Assembly: GCA_029261035.1 (NCBI GenBank)
Contig: JAJDCD010000023.1
Span: 310,001-374,000 of the forward strand
Source of the DNA: Candidatus Omnitrophota bacterium
GTDB lineage: Bacteria > Omnitrophota > Omnitrophia > Omnitrophales > JACROU01
Reading direction: 5' to 3'
DNA length: 64,000 bases
Each line of letters begins with the position of its first letter. Within the stretch, counting starts at the first letter, position 1. This document shows positions 32,122-40,515 of the stretch, piece after piece. The notes under the pieces are model-generated. The model was not told where the DNA came from and did not search any database. It saw only the letters and a list, made by a program, of their open reading frames with translations. A program made the translations under genes and the position numbers.

Positions 32122-35100
32122 CTATGCCGCTTGGGCGATTTGTCGTTGGGTGAAGGCTTGGGTGAAGAGTTGTTGTAGGTGGTCGCTTAGCTGTAAGATC
32201 CATCGGTCTTTGGCTTTTTTCCAGATGCCGAAGAGGTCGCGTTTTCCTTGGAAGAGGAATTCGATGGCTGCTGTGGGAGCGTATAAACTTTGTTCTACAC
32301 TTAAGATTTCTGTGGTGCTTGCGCTTACTTCTGTTTGACCCAGTAAGTGGATTGCGTGGGTATTTGTGTTTCGTTTTAAGCGGTGTGCGTAGTCGTTGAG
32401 GTGGTCTTTGCTTCCGAATCGAGCGTTTCCTTCTAATTCAGGAAGCGGGCTCCAGTCGTTTGTCTCTTTGAGAATGAGGATATCTCTTTTCTTTTGTTTG
32501 AGATGGTAGTTTAATTCTTCTAGTTCTGAAGGACTCATTTGTCTTAAGGTTTCGACTGAAATGATAAAGGTTATTTTGTTTTGAAGTTGATCTGCTCGGT
32601 TAAAAATTTGAGAAACCTTTCCGGAGTCTTTTAGTTTCCATGGAAGAGTAATTCCTAAACTAGACCCTTCAGACTTTTCTTTTTCTATTTCTATTTTCTT
32701 TATTACTTTTGAAAATTCTTTTCTCCATGTGGATGTGCCATGAGAAGAGACAAGGCCATACCCGAGAAGCATATTATCTCTTTCCATATCTTTAAGCAGT
32801 CTAAAATTTTTAGGATTTCTTATATCCTCATCTGTTATAACAAGAAAAAAAGGAGGGGAGTCTATAGTTCTTTTGAATAACGTGGCAAGATCGTAAACGG
32901 TTGTATCTGAGGTTAGAAAGCCCGTAGATACCCCCGTATGAAATAAGGATATGACCAAGTCAAAGGAATCGCTTTTCATGGCTTTGTTGGCATAAACAGC
33001 GCTTCCTTTTTCAGCAATTTCAAAATCTATTTGTAGATCCGAGCTAATGCGGTCTAAGCCTCTTTTCACTTTTTCTCGTAACTCTTGTTTAACGCCAACA
33101 AGAAGAATTTTGTAGCTGGGTTTTTTCTCTGAGGCATTTCCTAAACTATTTGCATCAGATTTAGGGGGATTTTTTGTTTGTGCATTTGAGCCCCATTTAG
33201 GTTTTTTTATCTTTTCAAGGTCATCAAGAATGGATTTCATTCGACCTGAATCCAGGTTGTGTTTGTGCATGTGGTCGTGATGAGAAGGGGATTCTTCAAT
33301 TTGAGCTAATTTTTTTTGAAATGCCTGGATGTCTAGACCTGTCTTTTTTGGACTTTCTGGAGTAAGTATGATTGTTGGAATCTTAATCTCATCATTATCT
33401 AAGGTGGATAAAAGGGCATCAGCTGTGGTGTTCGTTTTAGTCCACCATCCTGTTGTTCCTGTAACAAAATAAGAAATAACAAGGTTGAACGGTGCAGAGC
33501 TTCCGTTTGCTTTTTTTATTGCTGTAACTGCTTTTTTATTCCCTGTTACAGTGACGATTTCAAATTCTCGTCCCAAAATTTGTCCCAACTTTCCAAGTTT
33601 TTCTACTATAAAGGGAGTGTCTGTGTTAAGCCCAACAACTAAAATTTTTTTAACTTGACCTAAACTAGAGGCTTTAATAACTTTGTGCACCTTTACCGTG
33701 TTTAAAAATACGATTTTGGTTGCGATGGCATCGGGTGTAGAGCGGTGCATACGTGTCTGAACACCGAAAGTGGCAAGTAAAGCGCCGAGATTATGGCTGA
33801 TGCCGGGATAGAAAGAACGAGAAGAGCTAAGGGTGTCATAGGCAAAAAAACGGGGTTTGTTTTTTGCTAAGCCGTCATCGGGATTTTCGATTTTAGAAAA
33901 GGGAGTTGGAAGTTCAGTTCCTTGGTTGACGACTTGAATACGAAAAGGGCCTAACCCAAAATGATCCATTTCTCTTTGTATCAGCAGAGAGTCATAAGGG
34001 GCGTTGTGCATTACGAGCAATGATTTTTTGTAACGTTTTAAAAATTCGAGTATGTCTGGAAAAGCCTTTTCCGCTGGAATTCCTTTTTCCAAAATTTCTT
34101 TTTTTGTGATCCCTGTAAACTCTTCAATGTTGAAAGGCATATTGAAATTACCATCGGGTTTAATCAAGAGGGATACGCGCTCAACTTCTTGGAGTCCTTT
34201 ATAGGCAATCGCGGTAAGCTCTATAATTCTTGATTCTCTAATATTAAGGCCAGTGCTTTCTAAATCGATGACTACGTATTCAAGGTCTCGAAGTGTTTCA
34301 TCTAAAAGAAAATCAGGAAGCGTTTTGTTTTCAAGTTGAGCTTTATAGTAAGCAAGTTCGATTTCGTTGCTAGGGTCTCTTTGAAGTTTTTCCATAAAGG
34401 CTCTCTTGAGAATCGTCATTTTCGCTAAGAGAAGGCCTTCCACACGAGAGGGAGAGAGTTTCTGAAGGGTATTTCGATATAGTTCTTCAAAGACCAAAGG
34501 AGGTAAATCCTTAGGAGGGCTGACCATGTTAAATAGGCGGACAACACTGTGGTCACTGACCGGTCTTGTTCGTGGTTTTCTTTCATGCTCTGACCATCGA
34601 ATGATTTTAGTTTCATTCCCTGGAAGAACTAAAACGGAATGTTGTTTATTCGTTTCTTTTGGAGTGGAGGGCTTTATTTCAACTTCTTGGACTTGGGGGT
34701 CAGATTCAGGAACGAATACAGGAGTTTTTTCTGATGAGGGTTCTTCTTGAAGAGAAGCTTTTAAAAGGCGATTGATGGCCGCAAATTGTTTTTGTATTTC
34801 AACAATGCCTACATTGTCCACGCCTTTAATGTTTTGCTTGATATAAGGGATGTTGGGGACAAGGATGTTGCCAAACATAATCCCTTGAATCATTTGCCCA
34901 ATTAAAGGAAAGCCAGCTTCTTTAATTTTATTTGAGAAACGGCTTTGAATTCCTAATTCTTCTATTGGCAGATAATGAATTGCTTCAAGTTCTCCTTTTT
35001 TTGCAGCACTTTTAAGTTTGCCACCTAAAGGTTTACCTAGACTGGCTGCTTTTGTTTGTGCTTGTCTCCAAGCTTGCTGAAACTGTAAGCCTTTGGAATT

Positions 35101-36552
35101 TAAAAGCACAAATTCCTGAATGGAACGAAGTGCTTTTGGAGAGGAAAGCGTTCTAGGGGCTGAAAGTGCAGCTTGCTCTGTAATGGTCCAATCGTCGTTG
35201 AGGCGCTTAGAATAAAATCGGTTTTCTGAAATTTGAGAGATGCGAGGGGAGATGGTGATAAAGGAAAAACCTTTTTCTTCTAATTTTTGTTCTACAAACT
35301 CTGTGTGAAAGCCGCCAGTGACAAGCACGCAGCTTAGTTTGTCGTTGGGAGTTTTGTTTTGTTCTACTTGTACGCGTTTGAAAAACTGATTCATCATGAT
35401 GCTATCTCTAAGACGTGCTTTTTGGTAAAAATCATGAACGGCTAAAACAGCATTGTCTGACAAAGATTCTAAAAGAGGAGAGTCTGGAGAGATAAGGTCT
35501 AAATCTTTGCGTGTTGCTTTGAGTTGTAGTGTGTTTTTAATCGATCGAAATGTTTCTAGTTGGTCAAAGAACAGTTGATCTTCTTCTGGATCTAAATAAC
35601 TTTCTTTTATGTTTTTAACTAAACGCTCCAGCTCTTCAAAAAGGTGTTGTCCTTGAATTTGTTTTAGTTTTTGTGTCAATTCCAGCTCGCTTCTAAGCTG
35701 AGGGGCATTGGCGAGGTCATCTTCTGAAATCTGTTCTCCTAATTGTTTTGCTTCTCCTAGAGTTAAGCCTAAGGAGCTGAGTTCTTGATCTAACTTTCCT
35801 TTATCTGCAAAAGCTTGCAATTGTTGTATCTTGCGAAATAAGGTTAAGTTCCGGTAGGAAGAGCTGGCGATGCTTTTGCTTTCTGCGTCAGCGAGAACGG
35901 ACTCTATATAAGTTATCAGATCTATTTTTTCTGCTTCAAATTTTCTTTCGTTGTCATAAAGAGAATTCAGTTTATCCGAGAAACGACTCTTCCTTTCTTT
36001 TTTTAATTGTTGTTCTTTCTGAATGATGAACTGCATGATATCTGCTTGAAAAGAGCGAGCGTTGAAATACGCTTGTCTGTTTTGATTATATACTTCAGCA
36101 TCTTCGAGACCAAAAAAAGAATAATTAGAATCTGTGGTAGCAGCTAAGCTAACCCCATCCATAAGAAGATTGTCTAAGAGAAAACCGGCGATTGTTTCAA
36201 AGTTTTTATTTTTAGATAAGATTTCTAATGAGTCGGTGTAAAGTTCTCCAGAAGCTCCTTCAGCCATAATCAGATTGGTACCGAGTCGAGAGTGGAGGAA
36301 ATCAATGATGTTAAAGATATTGCGATGAGCTTCGGGTTGATCATGAGCCTCTTGGATATGAAATATGAGAGGAGCGCCTGGTTTTGAAACATGCATTTTT
36401 TTAATCGAACCCCATTCTGTAGGAATGGGAGGAAAGGAAAAGCCGCCAACAGAAAGAGTGGCTGCAGGAGCTAGAGGAAGCTGTAAACCCATCATGGATA
36501 TCATGATGAGAGAACAAGTAAGTTTTTTAAGTAGTTGTGACTTTTTGATCAT
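32122..36552 (-). CDS. Giant exported mosaic protein B (HxxxxH/GGFH N-module, DEDDh exonuclease, two pseudo-receivers, SLG motifs, AQAA end)
   Basis: This protein has 1476 residues. It starts at ATG 36552, giving a signal peptide (about 1-30, ending APA). The frame is open further upstream, but that part lies beyond a good promoter (36608-36636) and enters composite repeat copy 4. Module 1 (about 55-450) has HIQEAH (65-70), AEGASGEL (E98), GLEDAEVYNQNR and TGGFHTE (GGFH 413-416), all shared with giant A. Residues about 755-955 are a DnaQ-like DEDDh exonuclease: D763/E765 in VIDLEST, HNAPYD (D854), YDTL (D906), H936 and D941 in HRSTPDA. Two homologous alpha/beta repeats (about 966-1066 and 1147-1241) have KILVVG/KILLVG and LVIS motifs, like CheY receivers without the acceptor Asp. 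SLG motifs: 504-506, 963-965, 1136-1138 and 1298-1300. The C-terminus is AQAA. Function unknown. Confidence 0.75.
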   Translation of the reverse strand: MIKKSQLLKKLTCSLIMISMMGLQLPLAPAATLSVGGFSFPPIPTEWGSIKKMHVSKPGAPLIFHIQEAHDQPEAHRNIFNIIDFLHSRLGTNLIMAEGASGELYTDSLEILSKNKNFETIAGFLLDNLLMDGVSLAATTDSNYSFFGLEDAEVYNQNRQAYFNARSFQADIMQFIIQKEQQLKKERKSRFSDKLNSLYDNERKFEAEKIDLITYIESVLADAESKSIASSSYRNLTLFRKIQQLQAFADKGKLDQELSSLGLTLGEAKQLGEQISEDDLANAPQLRSELELTQKLKQIQGQHLFEELERLVKNIKESYLDPEEDQLFFDQLETFRSIKNTLQLKATRKDLDLISPDSPLLESLSDNAVLAVHDFYQKARLRDSIMMNQFFKRVQVEQNKTPNDKLSCVLVTGGFHTEFVEQKLEEKGFSFITISPRISQISENRFYSKRLNDDWTITEQAALSAPRTLSSPKALRSIQEFVLLNSKGLQFQQAWRQAQTKAASLGKPLGGKLKSAAKKGELEAIHYLPIEELGIQSRFSNKIKEAGFPLIGQMIQGIMFGNILVPNIPYIKQNIKGVDNVGIVEIQKQFAAINRLLKASLQEEPSSEKTPVFVPESDPQVQEVEIKPSTPKETNKQHSVLVLPGNETKIIRWSEHERKPRTRPVSDHSVVRLFNMVSPPKDLPPLVFEELYRNTLQKLSPSRVEGLLLAKMTILKRAFMEKLQRDPSNEIELAYYKAQLENKTLPDFLLDETLRDLEYVVIDLESTGLNIRESRIIELTAIAYKGLQEVERVSLLIKPDGNFNMPFNIEEFTGITKKEILEKGIPAEKAFPDILEFLKRYKKSLLVMHNAPYDSLLIQREMDHFGLGPFRIQVVNQGTELPTPFSKIENPDDGLAKNKPRFFAYDTLSSSRSFYPGISHNLGALLATFGVQTRMHRSTPDAIATKIVFLNTVKVHKVIKASSLGQVKKILVVGLNTDTPFIVEKLGKLGQILGREFEIVTVTGNKKAVTAIKKANGSSAPFNLVISYFVTGTTGWWTKTNTTADALLSTLDNDEIKIPTIILTPESPKKTGLDIQAFQKKLAQIEESPSHHDHMHKHNLDSGRMKSILDDLEKIKKPKWGSNAQTKNPPKSDANSLGNASEKKPSYKILLVGVKQELREKVKRGLDRISSDLQIDFEIAEKGSAVYANKAMKSDSFDLVISLFHTGVSTGFLTSDTTVYDLATLFKRTIDSPPFFLVITDEDIRNPKNFRLLKDMERDNMLLGYGLVSSHGTSTWRKEFSKVIKKIEIEKEKSEGSSLGITLPWKLKDSGKVSQIFNRADQLQNKITFIISVETLRQMSPSELEELNYHLKQKKRDILILKETNDWSPLPELEGNARFGSKDHLNDYAHRLKRNTNTHAIHLLGQTEVSASTTEILSVEQSLYAPTAAIEFLFQGKRDLFGIWKKAKDRWILQLSDHLQQLFTQAFTQRQIAQAA

Positions 36553-36607
36553 AAGCGTATGACTCAATAGTCTTCCGTGAAGGGATTTTTCTGTCCGTGA
36601 GCTAACT

Positions 36608-36636
36608 ATCCTAGTCGAGATTGTTTGGCTGGTCAA
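36608..36636 (-). promoter_or_regulatory. Sigma70-like promoter for giant exported protein B
   Basis: On the minus strand a TTGACC -35 (36636-36631) is followed, after exactly 17 bases, by TAGGAT (36613-36608). The transcript would start near 36600, so translation cannot begin at the upstream in-frame codons and ATG 36552 is favoured. Confidence 0.5.
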
Positions 36637-36668
36637 GGGGATTGATGGGGGCGCGTATAGGGGCCGTT

Positions 36669-36856
36669 GTTGGCCATAGGATGTTCTCCGGCGCTCAGAC
36701 ATGCTCGTCTGGAAAAAGACTGCGCAACTCGCGGCGGAGAACATCCTATGGCCTTTTATGTTATACGCTGAGTGGGGGTTAGAGGGTTCAAAACAAAAGT
36801 GCATCGAGCCCTTTTGTTTTGTAGAGTAACAGTGGCCGTCACCTGTGTGACGGACC
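36669..36856 (+). repeat. Composite hairpin element, copy 4 (variant core)
   Basis: Hairpin 1 (about 36669-36752) has GGCCATAGGATGTTCTCCG mirrored by CGGAGAACATCCTATGGCC. Its core keeps GCTCAGACA and AACTCGCGGC but the inner stem is replaced by a GTCTGG/AAGACTGCG segment. Hairpin 2 (about 36788-36820) is CAAAACAAAAG, GCATCGAGC and CTTTTGTTTTG. Hairpin 3 is CCGTCAC/GTGTGACGG (about 36834-36852). It fills most of the gap between giant B and the radical SAM gene. Confidence 0.8.
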
Positions 36857-36936
36857 GCACTTACTTTAAATAGTTGGAATTATTGGGGATATGTAAATGA
36901 AAGGGATTAATGCATGTCGCCGACTTCGCGTCTATG

Positions 36937-38031
36937 CTATTTTATTAATTGTGTATCGAGTTTTTCTGATACTTCTTCTATGCTTGTTGGGCGGATGCCG
37001 AATGTTTTTTGCCATACTTCTTGAGATTCCATGCAAAGAAAAAGAGCTAAGTCCTTTGAATAAGAGCGGATATGAGATTGGATGGCCTGAAACATCTCTG
37101 TACGAATGTCTTTAAAGTAACGCATTTTGTCATCCACACCCCGAACGAACTCCCCATAGGCGAGTTTGGATTTAGGAAATCTTTCTGTCATTACATTTTT
37201 TAACTTAGGAAGATAGCGCAAAGACCCCATGCTGATCCATGTAATTTTTTCGGGTGGAATAGCGTCGAAGAGACGGTCGAGAGACTCTTTGTAATCTTTT
37301 TCCCAGCCTTCATAGTGAACGATAGGGTCTAAATGAAAAGTTACTTTATAGCCAGCATCTAAAACTTTTTTGGCTGCAATCAGTCTTTTTTCTAGAGAAG
37401 CTGTTTTGTGTTCTTCTTCTTGGCTAATTTTTTCTGAATTGTAAGACCATCCAACAATCACTTTTTCTTTTGGAGCCATTTTGAGTAAGTTATCGATGTT
37501 GTCGGACTTGGTTTTGAATTCTAAAGTGGCGTTGGAAATGTTTTGAAAAAAAGGAACAAGTATTTCTGAGAAACCCGTGAGATGATCGGTCGAGAGAGAG
37601 TCTGTTAATTCTCCTGTCCCAATACGGTAATAACTTTTCGGATTTTCTTTTAAGATAGAACTCAACTCGCTAAGAGCATCTTCGATGTTCGTGTAAAAGG
37701 TTAAGATGGGGTTGTTTAGATAAGCTTGCAAAATACAATAGCTGCAATCAAAATTACAACCAACAGCTAAATGAAATATTTGATAGTTGCAACAAACATA
37801 GTCGGTTACAGAAGGACAAGGCTTGAAGAACTTTCCTTTGTGGCGTGTGAGCAACACCATACGCTTGCCTTGAGTAAAGGCGTCTTCTTTGTCGTTGTAA
37901 TGCCGGATGATGGCTTTTTCATCTTGAATGATTTCAACAGGGATTCCAGGCATACGTTCTAGCATGCGCCCCGTTTGAGTATCGTTCTTGGCTTCTTCGG
38001 TTATAAATATTTTTGAAGGGGTGTAGTTCAT
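36937..38031 (-). CDS. Spore-photoproduct-lyase-like radical SAM protein
   Basis: This 364-residue protein has the SPL-type cluster motif C92-x3-C96-x2-C99 followed by ILQAYLNNP, plus the SPL-like TDYVCCNYQIFHLAVGC stretch just before. The radical SAM barrel and a late KSKLAYGEFVRG block follow. In characterised spore photoproduct lyases a cysteine some 40-45 residues after the motif donates hydrogen. At that place this protein reads YYRIGTGELTDSL, with no cysteine. So it belongs to the family by fold, but DNA-repair activity is doubtful. It overlaps the glycosyltransferase gene upstream by 4 bases, so they form one transcription unit. Confidence 0.78.
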   Translation of the reverse strand: MNYTPSKIFITEEAKNDTQTGRMLERMPGIPVEIIQDEKAIIRHYNDKEDAFTQGKRMVLLTRHKGKFFKPCPSVTDYVCCNYQIFHLAVGCNFDCSYCILQAYLNNPILTFYTNIEDALSELSSILKENPKSYYRIGTGELTDSLSTDHLTGFSEILVPFFQNISNATLEFKTKSDNIDNLLKMAPKEKVIVGWSYNSEKISQEEEHKTASLEKRLIAAKKVLDAGYKVTFHLDPIVHYEGWEKDYKESLDRLFDAIPPEKITWISMGSLRYLPKLKNVMTERFPKSKLAYGEFVRGVDDKMRYFKDIRTEMFQAIQSHIRSYSKDLALFLCMESQEVWQKTFGIRPTSIEEVSEKLDTQLIK

Positions 38032-38852
38032 GTTGTTTCGTACTTCTGAATTAGATCCAGATAATATTGTCCTTTTTCATTTTTTCCATGTTTGATACAT
38101 CCGTTACCAAACACAGTACATTTTTCTCTCAGGGTTTCTGTTGTCCATTTGCGCTGTTCTTCCGTAAGGACTTGAGAGTCTAGTAATTGTATCATAGATT
38201 GAATTCGGTACTGATCCATCTGTGGTGTTGATTGAGATAGTTGGTCTGGACGCCCCCCGTATTTGGTAACTAAAGGACGGTCAATAAGATGGATAGGATA
38301 GCGATGAGTCGTTCGGAGCCAGAGGTCATAATCTTCGCAGGCAGGCATGCTTTCATCAAAAGCCCCTACGCGCTCTAAAATTTCTTTTTTGAGGGCGATT
38401 GCCGAAATGGTCACAATGCATAAGGGCAAACATTGCTTATATATAAATCCGGAGTGTTTTTTGTGTTTATCTTTAGGATTGACGCGCTTTCCTTTTCTGA
38501 TCCAAGTTTCTCCTGTTTGGCAGGCAACAGCTTCTGGATTCTCTTTAAAAAAATTAACTTGGGCGTCTATTTTTTGAGGAAGCCATTCATCGTCTGAGTC
38601 TAAAAAGGTGATTATGTTTCCATGAGCTTTCTCAATGCCTTTGTTTCTTGCGGCGCTGACGCCTTTGTTTTCTTGATAAATATATTGAATGCGGCCATGG
38701 TAAGGAGCGAGAACTTTTTGAGTGTTGTCGGTTGAGCCGTCATCTACGACGATGATTTGGAGTTGTTTGTGGGTTTGGTTTAGGACGGATTTTAAGGCTC
38801 TTTCGATGAGGGTGGCTCTGTTGAAGGTTGGGATGATTACGGTGGTTAGCAT
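38028..38852 (-). CDS. Family 2 glycosyltransferase
   Basis: This 274-residue cytosolic protein has the GT-A fold of family 2. The opening is VIIPTFNRATLIERALKSV, with the nucleotide-binding VVDDGSTDNT (D37, D38), NKGVSAARNKGIE and the metal-binding DSD at 85-87 in FLDSDDEW. A later ED motif (CEDYDLWLR) is the likely base. Such enzymes add a sugar to lipid, polysaccharide or protein acceptors; donor and acceptor are unknown. The coding end overlaps the SPL-like gene by 4 bases. No other polysaccharide genes are nearby. Confidence 0.88.
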   Translation of the reverse strand: MLTTVIIPTFNRATLIERALKSVLNQTHKQLQIIVVDDGSTDNTQKVLAPYHGRIQYIYQENKGVSAARNKGIEKAHGNIITFLDSDDEWLPQKIDAQVNFFKENPEAVACQTGETWIRKGKRVNPKDKHKKHSGFIYKQCLPLCIVTISAIALKKEILERVGAFDESMPACEDYDLWLRTTHRYPIHLIDRPLVTKYGGRPDQLSQSTPQMDQYRIQSMIQLLDSQVLTEEQRKWTTETLREKCTVFGNGCIKHGKNEKGQYYLDLIQKYETT

Positions 38853-38892
38853 GGGGGTATCATAAGGTGCTTGAGGGGGATTGTAAAGTTGT

Positions 38893-39193
38893 TCGTCGTC
38901 GGAAATATTGTTCCCCGGGGCTCAGACAGCACAAAAGTGACTGTCACCTAGGGTGACTGTCACTTTTGTGAACTCGCCGCGGGGAACAATATTTCCTCCT
39001 CCTAGATGTTTGATAATACGGCCTGGGGGTGTGGGGGTTGAAACAAGATGGGCATCGAGCCCATATTGTTTCCTGGGTTTATCGTATTTCGTTATTGTGT
39101 AAATAACGAAATGCTTGTTTGTTGTTAGCTCTATATAAGGTGTGCTTGGGATAAAGGCGTTTGTTAGAAGGTGGGGTTGTTTTAGGATTTAGG
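38893..39193 (+). repeat. Composite hairpin element, copy 5 (full length)
   Basis: Hairpin 1 (about 38900-38996) has GGAAATATTGTTCCCCG mirrored by CGGGGAACAATATTTCC around CTCAGACAGCACAAAA and TTTTGTGAACTCGC. The tip is a GTGACTGTCACC unit. Hairpin 2 (about 39039-39072) is GAAACAAGATGGG, CATCGAG and CCCATATTGTTTC. Hairpin 3 (about 39086-39112) is ATTTCGTTATT/AATAACGAAAT. The tail GGGATAAAGGCGTTTGTT is kept. It fills the 427-base gap between divergent genes. Confidence 0.85.
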
Positions 39194-39279
39194 GTCCCCC
39201 TATTTTATGGCGGACTCGCCTCTTGCGTGGAGGTTGGGACAAAAGCTGCTCTAGCGGGGTGTGATAGAATTGTGGGCCT

Positions 39280-40512
39280 ATGTCTAAGGTTAAACTTACA
39301 CCATCTCAGAATAGAGGGTTCCGCCTTCTTTTGGATACACAGAAGAATCTGTTTATTACAGGAGGGCCTGGAACTGGAAAGAGTTTTTTGATTCGGGAAT
39401 TTTTGAATCAAGCGAATGAGGCTATTCCTGTTTTGGCGAGTACGGGTGCTGCGGCTATTTTGGTTGGAGGGCGTACTTTTCATAGTTATTTTGGTTTGGG
39501 GATTATGCAGGGAGGTCCGAGTGTGGTTTACAAAAAAGCCATTAAGGATCGACGTCTTAAAAAAAGACTGACCGATGTCTCCACATTAATTATTGATGAA
39601 GTGTCGATGTTGTCGTATGAAACTTTAGATTGCGCAGAAAAGATTGCTCGAACGCACAGAGCTTCAGATGATCCATGGGGAGGGATTCGTATTATCACGG
39701 TAGGAGATTTTGCTCAATTGCCTCCTATTGGAGACTGGGATGAGAAGGAGTGGGGATTTTTAGGGGACGCTTGGGAACGATCTCATTTTCATAAAGTTGA
39801 ATTAAAAGAAGTAAAGCGCACGAATGATAAACCTTTTTTAAAAATCCTCGAAGATATTCGGTGGGGAAAAATATCCGAACCTGTAGTACAGTTTTTGAAT
39901 GAACGCGTTGTGAGTAATGAGGAAGTTGAAGTTGGGACGACTTATATTTTTCCTAGAAGAGCTGAGACACAAGCTTTTAATCATCAACGCTTGTCTGAAA
40001 TTGAATATCCTACGCGTTCTTTTTCAACAGAGTATGCAGGAGATAAAAGGTATGTTAAACGATTGAAACAGGATGCTCCTATCCCAGAGGTTCTGGATCT
40101 GAAATTGACAGCGCGTATTATGTTTCGGATTAATGACCCCAAGCAAAGATTTGTTAATGGGACTATTGGCACTATTAGCGATATGACGGAAGATTCCGTT
40201 TGGGTGGATGTGCAGGGGCGAAGAATTAAATTAGAACCTTTTACTTTTACGGTACAAAATGCGGATGGTGAAGAGGTTGCTTCAGCGAAAAACTTTCCTG
40301 TCATGTTAGCTTATGCAAGTACGATTCATAAAATCCAAGGTACAACATTAGAAAAAGTGCATGTGAGTTTGGATTCTTTGTGGGAGCCAGGGCAAGCGTA
40401 TGTTGCCTTAAGCCGAGCTCAGAGAGGCGAAGACATTACGCTTATGGGTTGGGATGAAAGATCTATTTTTGCCGATGAGGTTGTTCATGAATTTTACCAA
40501 GGAGAAAATTAA
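39280..40512 (+). CDS. PIF1-like superfamily 1B DNA helicase
   Basis: This 410-residue ATPase has the PIF1/RecD-type motifs. Motif I is FITGGPGTGKSF (K34), motif II LIIDEVSML and motif III GDFAQLPPIGD. The late motifs are AYASTIHKIQGTTLEKVHVS and YVALSRAQRGEDITLMGW. The family unwinds DNA 5' to 3' and resolves G-quadruplexes and replication blocks. It is followed by recQ after only 3 bases, a 3' to 5' helicase, suggesting a two-gene genome-maintenance operon. The start at 39280 has no strong ribosome site; it follows the composite repeat closely. Confidence 0.88.
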   Translation: MSKVKLTPSQNRGFRLLLDTQKNLFITGGPGTGKSFLIREFLNQANEAIPVLASTGAAAILVGGRTFHSYFGLGIMQGGPSVVYKKAIKDRRLKKRLTDVSTLIIDEVSMLSYETLDCAEKIARTHRASDDPWGGIRIITVGDFAQLPPIGDWDEKEWGFLGDAWERSHFHKVELKEVKRTNDKPFLKILEDIRWGKISEPVVQFLNERVVSNEEVEVGTTYIFPRRAETQAFNHQRLSEIEYPTRSFSTEYAGDKRYVKRLKQDAPIPEVLDLKLTARIMFRINDPKQRFVNGTIGTISDMTEDSVWVDVQGRRIKLEPFTFTVQNADGEEVASAKNFPVMLAYASTIHKIQGTTLEKVHVSLDSLWEPGQAYVALSRAQRGEDITLMGWDERSIFADEVVHEFYQGEN

Positions 40513-40515
40513 ATC

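Noticed and set aside
31988-32338. Plus-strand frame across the end of giant B
   Set aside because: It starts in repeat DNA and lies antisense to conserved C-terminal codons of giant B.
36553-36804. In-frame extension of giant B by 84 residues upstream of ATG 36552
   Set aside because: It runs past a plausible promoter (36608-36636) and into composite repeat copy 4, and it would bury the signal peptide inside the protein.
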